A DNA stretch of 64,000 nt, taken from the NCBI RefSeq assembly GCF_045865695.1, contig NZ_BAACAP010000251.1, forward strand, positions 128,758-192,757, given 5' to 3'. Positions 60,652-64,000 of the stretch are shown one piece after another. The position numbers and the translations under genes are program-made. The stretch comes from Scytonema sp045865695. Its GTDB lineage: Bacteria; Cyanobacteriota; Cyanobacteriia; Cyanobacteriales; Nostocaceae. The notes beneath the pieces were generated by a model that saw nothing but the letters and a program-made list of their open reading frames with translations, was not told the DNA's origin and did not search any database. How positions within the stretch are numbered: the stretch's first letter is position 1; each line of letters opens with the position of its first letter.

Positions 60652-62424
60652 ATGACAATAGATTTTAGAAACATTAACTCTGTATGGGCATCAATTGTTG
60701 CTGAAACATTGAAGCGATTGGGATTAGCCTGTGTTGTTATTTGTCCGGGTTCTCGTTCCACACCCCTAGCAGTCGCCTTTGCCCAACAATCCCCTCATCT
60801 TGAAGTTATTTCTATTCTGGATGAACGTTCTGCTGCTTTTTTTGCTCTAGGACGAGCCAAAGCAACAGGAGTTCCTGCAGCCATTGTTTGTACATCAGGA
60901 ACGGCAGGAGCAAATTTTTATCCTGCTGTCATTGAAGCAAAAGAAAGTTGCGTACCGTTGTTGTTACTAACTGCCGACAGACCACCAGAGTTAAGAAATT
61001 GCCATTCAGGGCAAACTGTAGACCAGTTGAAATTATACGGCACTTACCCAAACTGGCAAGCAGAATTAGCTATACCTTCTCCAGATATGGGAATGTTAGC
61101 CTACTTACGACAAACAATTATTCAGGCGTGGGAAAAAACTCTTCATCCCGTACCCGGATCTGTACACCTGAATGTACCCTTCCGAGATCCTCTTGCACCT
61201 GTTCGGGAAGTAGAAACATTACACTCAACATCCCTAGAATTTTTACAGTCCCAATTTCAACCAGAACACTTTTTTACTCACATACCAACCCAGCTTCTAA
61301 CTTCAAATACCACTTACCGCCGGGACTTCTATCCCGACGAATGGCTCAACTCCAGTAAAGGAATCATTATTGCTGGTGTTGCTCAGCCGCAAAAACCACG
61401 AGAATACTGTCATGCAATCGCCCACCTTTCTAAAATCTTAAAATTCCCAGTTTTAGCAGAGGGGCTATCTCCAGTCAGAAACCATGCCGATTTAAACCCT
61501 AACATTATTTCTACCTATGACTTGATTTTACGCGATCGCTCTCTAGCAAAACAGCTAGCACCTGAAGTAGTCATTCAAATTGGTGAAATGCCTACAAGTA
61601 AGGAGTTACGCAATTGGTTAACCGATACGTCCGGGCAGAGATGGATTATCGATCCAAGCGATCGTAATCTTGACCCCTTGCACGGTAGAACAATTCACGT
61701 GCGGATTGGTGTTGAGGAATTAGGAAGTGGGAGAGAAGGGCATTTCTCGTCATCCTCCTCGTTTTCTTATCTTGAAATGTGGTTAACAGCAGAAGCAAAA
61801 GTTAGAGAAGAAGTCAATCGAACTTTATCAGAAATGGAGGATTTATTTGAGGGAAAAACAGCTTGGTTGCTTTCTCAAACCTTACCACCAAAAACGCCCA
61901 TATTTATTGCTAATAGTATGCCAGTACGGGATGTTGAATTTTTTTGGCAACCAAATTCTCTAGACTTGCAACCCTTCTTCAACCGAGGTGCAAATGGTAT
62001 TGATGGTACATTATCCACTGCTTTAGGAATTGCCCATCGCCAGCAAAGTAGTGTGATGTTGACAGGGGATTTAGCTCTACTACACGACACCAATGGATTT
62101 TTAATTAGAAATAAATTTGTCGGGCATTTAACAATTGTGTTGATTAACAATAATGGAGGCGGTATTTTTGAGATGTTACCCATAGCTCAATTTGAACCAC
62201 CGTTTGAAGAATTTTTTGCCACGCCTCAAGATATTGATTTTACTCAGTTGTGTGCTACTTATAATGTCAAATATGAATTGATAAGTTCTTGGAAAGAATT
62301 ACAGGAAAAATTAAATCCATTACCGATGCAGGGAATTCGGGTTTTGGAATTGCGAACAAACCGCAAAGCTGATGCTAAGTGGCGTAAAGAAAATTTAGGT
62401 AAATTTCTAGCATCTGGAGTTTAG
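60652..62424 (+). CDS. menD: 2-succinyl-5-enolpyruvyl-6-hydroxy-3-cyclohexene-1-carboxylate synthase
   Basis: Product of 590 aa from ATG 60652; the frame is open further upstream through repeats, but homology starts at FRNINSVWASIVAETLKRLG. Features: VICPGSRSTPLAVAFAQ, LDERSAAFFALGRAKATGVP (with the catalytic Glu region), TSGTAGANFYPAVIEA, and the ThDP/Mg motif MLTGDLALLHDTNGFLIRNK with LINNNGGGIFEMLP. It joins 2-oxoglutarate and isochorismate, the committed step to phylloquinone (vitamin K1), the photosystem I electron carrier in cyanobacteria. Complete and intact. Confidence 0.95.
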   Translation: MTIDFRNINSVWASIVAETLKRLGLACVVICPGSRSTPLAVAFAQQSPHLEVISILDERSAAFFALGRAKATGVPAAIVCTSGTAGANFYPAVIEAKESCVPLLLLTADRPPELRNCHSGQTVDQLKLYGTYPNWQAELAIPSPDMGMLAYLRQTIIQAWEKTLHPVPGSVHLNVPFRDPLAPVREVETLHSTSLEFLQSQFQPEHFFTHIPTQLLTSNTTYRRDFYPDEWLNSSKGIIIAGVAQPQKPREYCHAIAHLSKILKFPVLAEGLSPVRNHADLNPNIISTYDLILRDRSLAKQLAPEVVIQIGEMPTSKELRNWLTDTSGQRWIIDPSDRNLDPLHGRTIHVRIGVEELGSGREGHFSSSSSFSYLEMWLTAEAKVREEVNRTLSEMEDLFEGKTAWLLSQTLPPKTPIFIANSMPVRDVEFFWQPNSLDLQPFFNRGANGIDGTLSTALGIAHRQQSSVMLTGDLALLHDTNGFLIRNKFVGHLTIVLINNNGGGIFEMLPIAQFEPPFEEFFATPQDIDFTQLCATYNVKYELISSWKELQEKLNPLPMQGIRVLELRTNRKADAKWRKENLGKFLASGV

Positions 62425-62850
62425 ACTCAAGAACAAGAAAATACTCAGAGCGTGGGAGCATCCCAATTTGGAATAAATACCGAGCGCTTGAAATCGCGGC
62501 TATACAGACAAAACCCCCTCCGGGTTCACCAGTTCCCTGGGCGTGGGAAACCCGCTTACAGGACTGGATTCACCACCTACATGGGTTTCAATTGGAGTCT
62601 CTGAAACAAGAGCACGCTTTACTGAAATGATTCGTATTCGTTCTTCACGGTAGGTAATCACCCCTGACCCAATACTGCTCGGTCAAGAATACTCGTGTTT
62701 GTTGGGTTGAGGCGATAGCGTTACCCAACAATGTTGTCAAAATGTTGGGTTTCGTTCCTCAACCCAACCTACCTCGTCAATCTCGAATTTGATTGACAAA
62801 TTATTATATACCCAACACACATGGTTGAACATTTATGCCTTATCCGAGTC
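62425..62850. other. Intergenic region with two REP palindromes
   Basis: REP-like hairpins GTTGGGT...ACCCAAC at 62701-62729 and a 30-base unit at 62743-62772 (TGTTGGGTTTCGTTCCTCAA...). The second is the exact reverse complement of 63549-63578 on the other side of the RAYT gene. The part 62425-62700 has no gene or clear structure. Confidence 0.7.
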
Positions 62851-63390
62851 CTATTGTAAGTAATATTGCTCATGACTTCCATTGCTGTTTGCTCTCCAGT
62901 TTATGGTATAAATTCCCTGCCGAACGTAACGGTGAAAACTAGAATATTCCCAATCCTTGGGTGCTACCACTAATCCATGCTTCACAGGATTATAATGAAT
63001 GTACTCCAGATGATTAATAAAGTCTTTTTCATCTCGTATTTGATGTTCCCAAAAGCGACGTTGCCAAATCGCCTGCTCCTGCTTCTTTTTTCTAGATGTG
63101 GATATTTCACCGCGATAAATACTTGCACAGCGATGACTAAAATAACTTTTGACTAAACGCCAGCGTGTAGAATAGTCACAATCTCCTTCAGGTAGTGTCC
63201 AAATACAGTGTATGTGCTCGGGTAATATAGCGATCGCTTCAATTTTAAAAGGATGTTGCTCTAGCACGTATCGAAACGCATCTCTTAATAGAGAAATATT
63301 ACTTGGTTCACATAAAAACTTGCGTCTGTTGTGAGTCACTATAGTAAAAAAGTATGTACCTCCATCTACTTTGACTCTACGATATTGCAT
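62851..63390 (-). CDS. REP-associated tyrosine transposase (RAYT, Y1_Tnp/IS200-like)
   Basis: Product of 179 aa from ATG 63390. The HUH motif is in ILPEHIHCIWTLPEGD, and the catalytic Tyr in NHLEYIHYNPVKHGLV. The start YRRVKVDGGTYFFTIVTHNR is characteristic of RAYTs. These single-strand nucleases nick REP hairpins and are linked to REP/REPIN spread. Here the gene is flanked by inverted copies of a GTTGGGTT REP (62743-62772 and 63549 on), which are its likely substrates. It is apparently intact. Confidence 0.92.
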   Translation of the reverse strand: MQYRRVKVDGGTYFFTIVTHNRRKFLCEPSNISLLRDAFRYVLEQHPFKIEAIAILPEHIHCIWTLPEGDCDYSTRWRLVKSYFSHRCASIYRGEISTSRKKKQEQAIWQRRFWEHQIRDEKDFINHLEYIHYNPVKHGLVVAPKDWEYSSFHRYVRQGIYTINWRANSNGSHEQYYLQ

Positions 63391-63540
63391 TTTTTGTCTT
63401 AGGGTTATATTTTAATAATGATTTAAAAATTATCAAGTTTGTTTTAGTACAAGTCAATTGAGAAGAATACTGAAAATAGAACTTACGTAAAAACCTAGTT
63501 TTTAGGATGAAGTTTTGTTGTTTGAGATTTATTTAGAGAA

Positions 63541-64000
63541 AATTTCACGTAGGTTGGGTTGAGGAACGAAACCCAACAGATGACCATAGATATTAGGTTC
63601 AGCAAATTTCACGTAGGTTGGGTTGAGGAACGAAACCCAACAGATGACCATAGATATTAGGTTCAGCAAATTTCACGTAGGTTGGGTTGAGGAACGAAAC
63701 CCAACAGATGACCATAGATATTAGGTTCAGCAAATTTCACGTAGGTTGGGTTGAGGAACGAAACCCAACAGATGACCATAGATATTAGGTTCAGCAAATT
63801 TCACGTAGGTTGGGTTGAGGAACGAAACCCAACAGATGACCATAGATATTAGGTTCAGCAAATTTCACGTAGGTTGGGTTGAGGAACGAAACCCAACAGA
63901 TGACCATAGATATTAGGTTCAGCAAATTTCACGTAGGTTGGGTTGAGGAACGAAACCCAACAGATGACCATAGATATTAGGTTCAGCAAATTTCACGTAG
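63541..64000. repeat. 64-bp tandem REP array, running off the window
   Basis: Seven complete units start at 63541, 63605, 63669, 63733, 63797, 63861 and 63925, and a partial one at 63989. Each unit is AATTTCACGTAGGTTGGGTT followed by GAGGAACGAAACCCAACAG and a constant ATGACCATAGATATTAGG spacer. I see no differences between units. Each carries the GTTGGGTT...AACCCAAC hairpin. Because the spacers are identical, this is not CRISPR. Confidence 0.92.

Noticed and set aside
63541..64000. CRISPR array
   Set aside because: Period is regular, but the whole 64-bp unit including the spacer is identical in every copy, and there are no cas genes. It is a tandem REP array.

Overview
This window looks like chromosomal DNA of a filamentous, Nostocales-type cyanobacterium. 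The reasons are the very frequent HIP1 octamer GCGATCGC, a COP23-domain protein, a pheophorbide-a-oxygenase-like Rieske protein, CHAT/CHASE2/DUF928 genes, menD, dispersed palindromic intergenic repeats, and many insertion-sequence remnants and toxin-antitoxin pairs. No rRNA, tRNA or CRISPR array was found.

Layout. 0-2.5 kb: an XRE antitoxin-like gene cut by the window edge, a remnant of an ATP-binding regulator, and an ISL3-family element that is broken and carries a nested 113-bp insertion. 2.6-7.2 kb: a GAF-GAF histidine kinase with its NarL-type response regulator, then a convergent flavoprotein with an N-terminal cyclic-nucleotide-binding domain. 7.2-13.3 kb: a redox/detoxification block (pirin, SnoaL-like, alpha/beta hydrolase, quinone reductase) mixed with decayed, internally deleted or chimeric NmrA/SDR/alcohol-dehydrogenase genes. 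13.3-22.9 kb: a Rieske oxygenase, an RluA-type pseudouridine synthase, two intact TA pairs (DUF433/DUF5615 and MntA/HepT) and several decayed ones. 18.3-28.5 kb: a degraded CHAT / TPR / CHASE2 / subtilase / caspase cluster. It holds one intact CHAT protein whose usual catalytic His is Asn. 28.5-31.3 kb: an IS1634-like element with 77-bp inverted ends, a ribbon-helix-helix accessory gene and nine copies of a palindromic 15-bp motif.

31.9-46.2 kb is the most interesting part. On the minus strand, a 1313-aa protein (two membrane segments, a long coiled coil, a large unrecognised C-terminus) overlaps by one base a 307-aa protein. Next comes a ~2100-aa helicase with a C-terminal DUF1998 cysteine cluster that resembles DruE of Druantia anti-phage systems. 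A 594-aa repeat protein of unknown function follows after 1 kb of repeat-rich DNA that holds an array of six 20-bp motifs. I read this as a candidate Druantia-like or new defence operon.

46.9-62.4 kb is mostly housekeeping and metabolism: COP23, an M48 protease with repeats, a DgcN/DgcA-like pair, a Nudix hydrolase, a nucleoside hydrolase with ribokinase (ribonucleoside salvage), a sugar acetyltransferase, a patatin with an inserted phage-like module, a PAS-GGDEF protein, folB and menD. 62.7-64 kb: a RAYT (Y1 transposase-like) gene lies between inverted copies of a 30-bp REP palindrome. On one side the REP has been amplified into a 64-bp-period tandem array that runs off the window.
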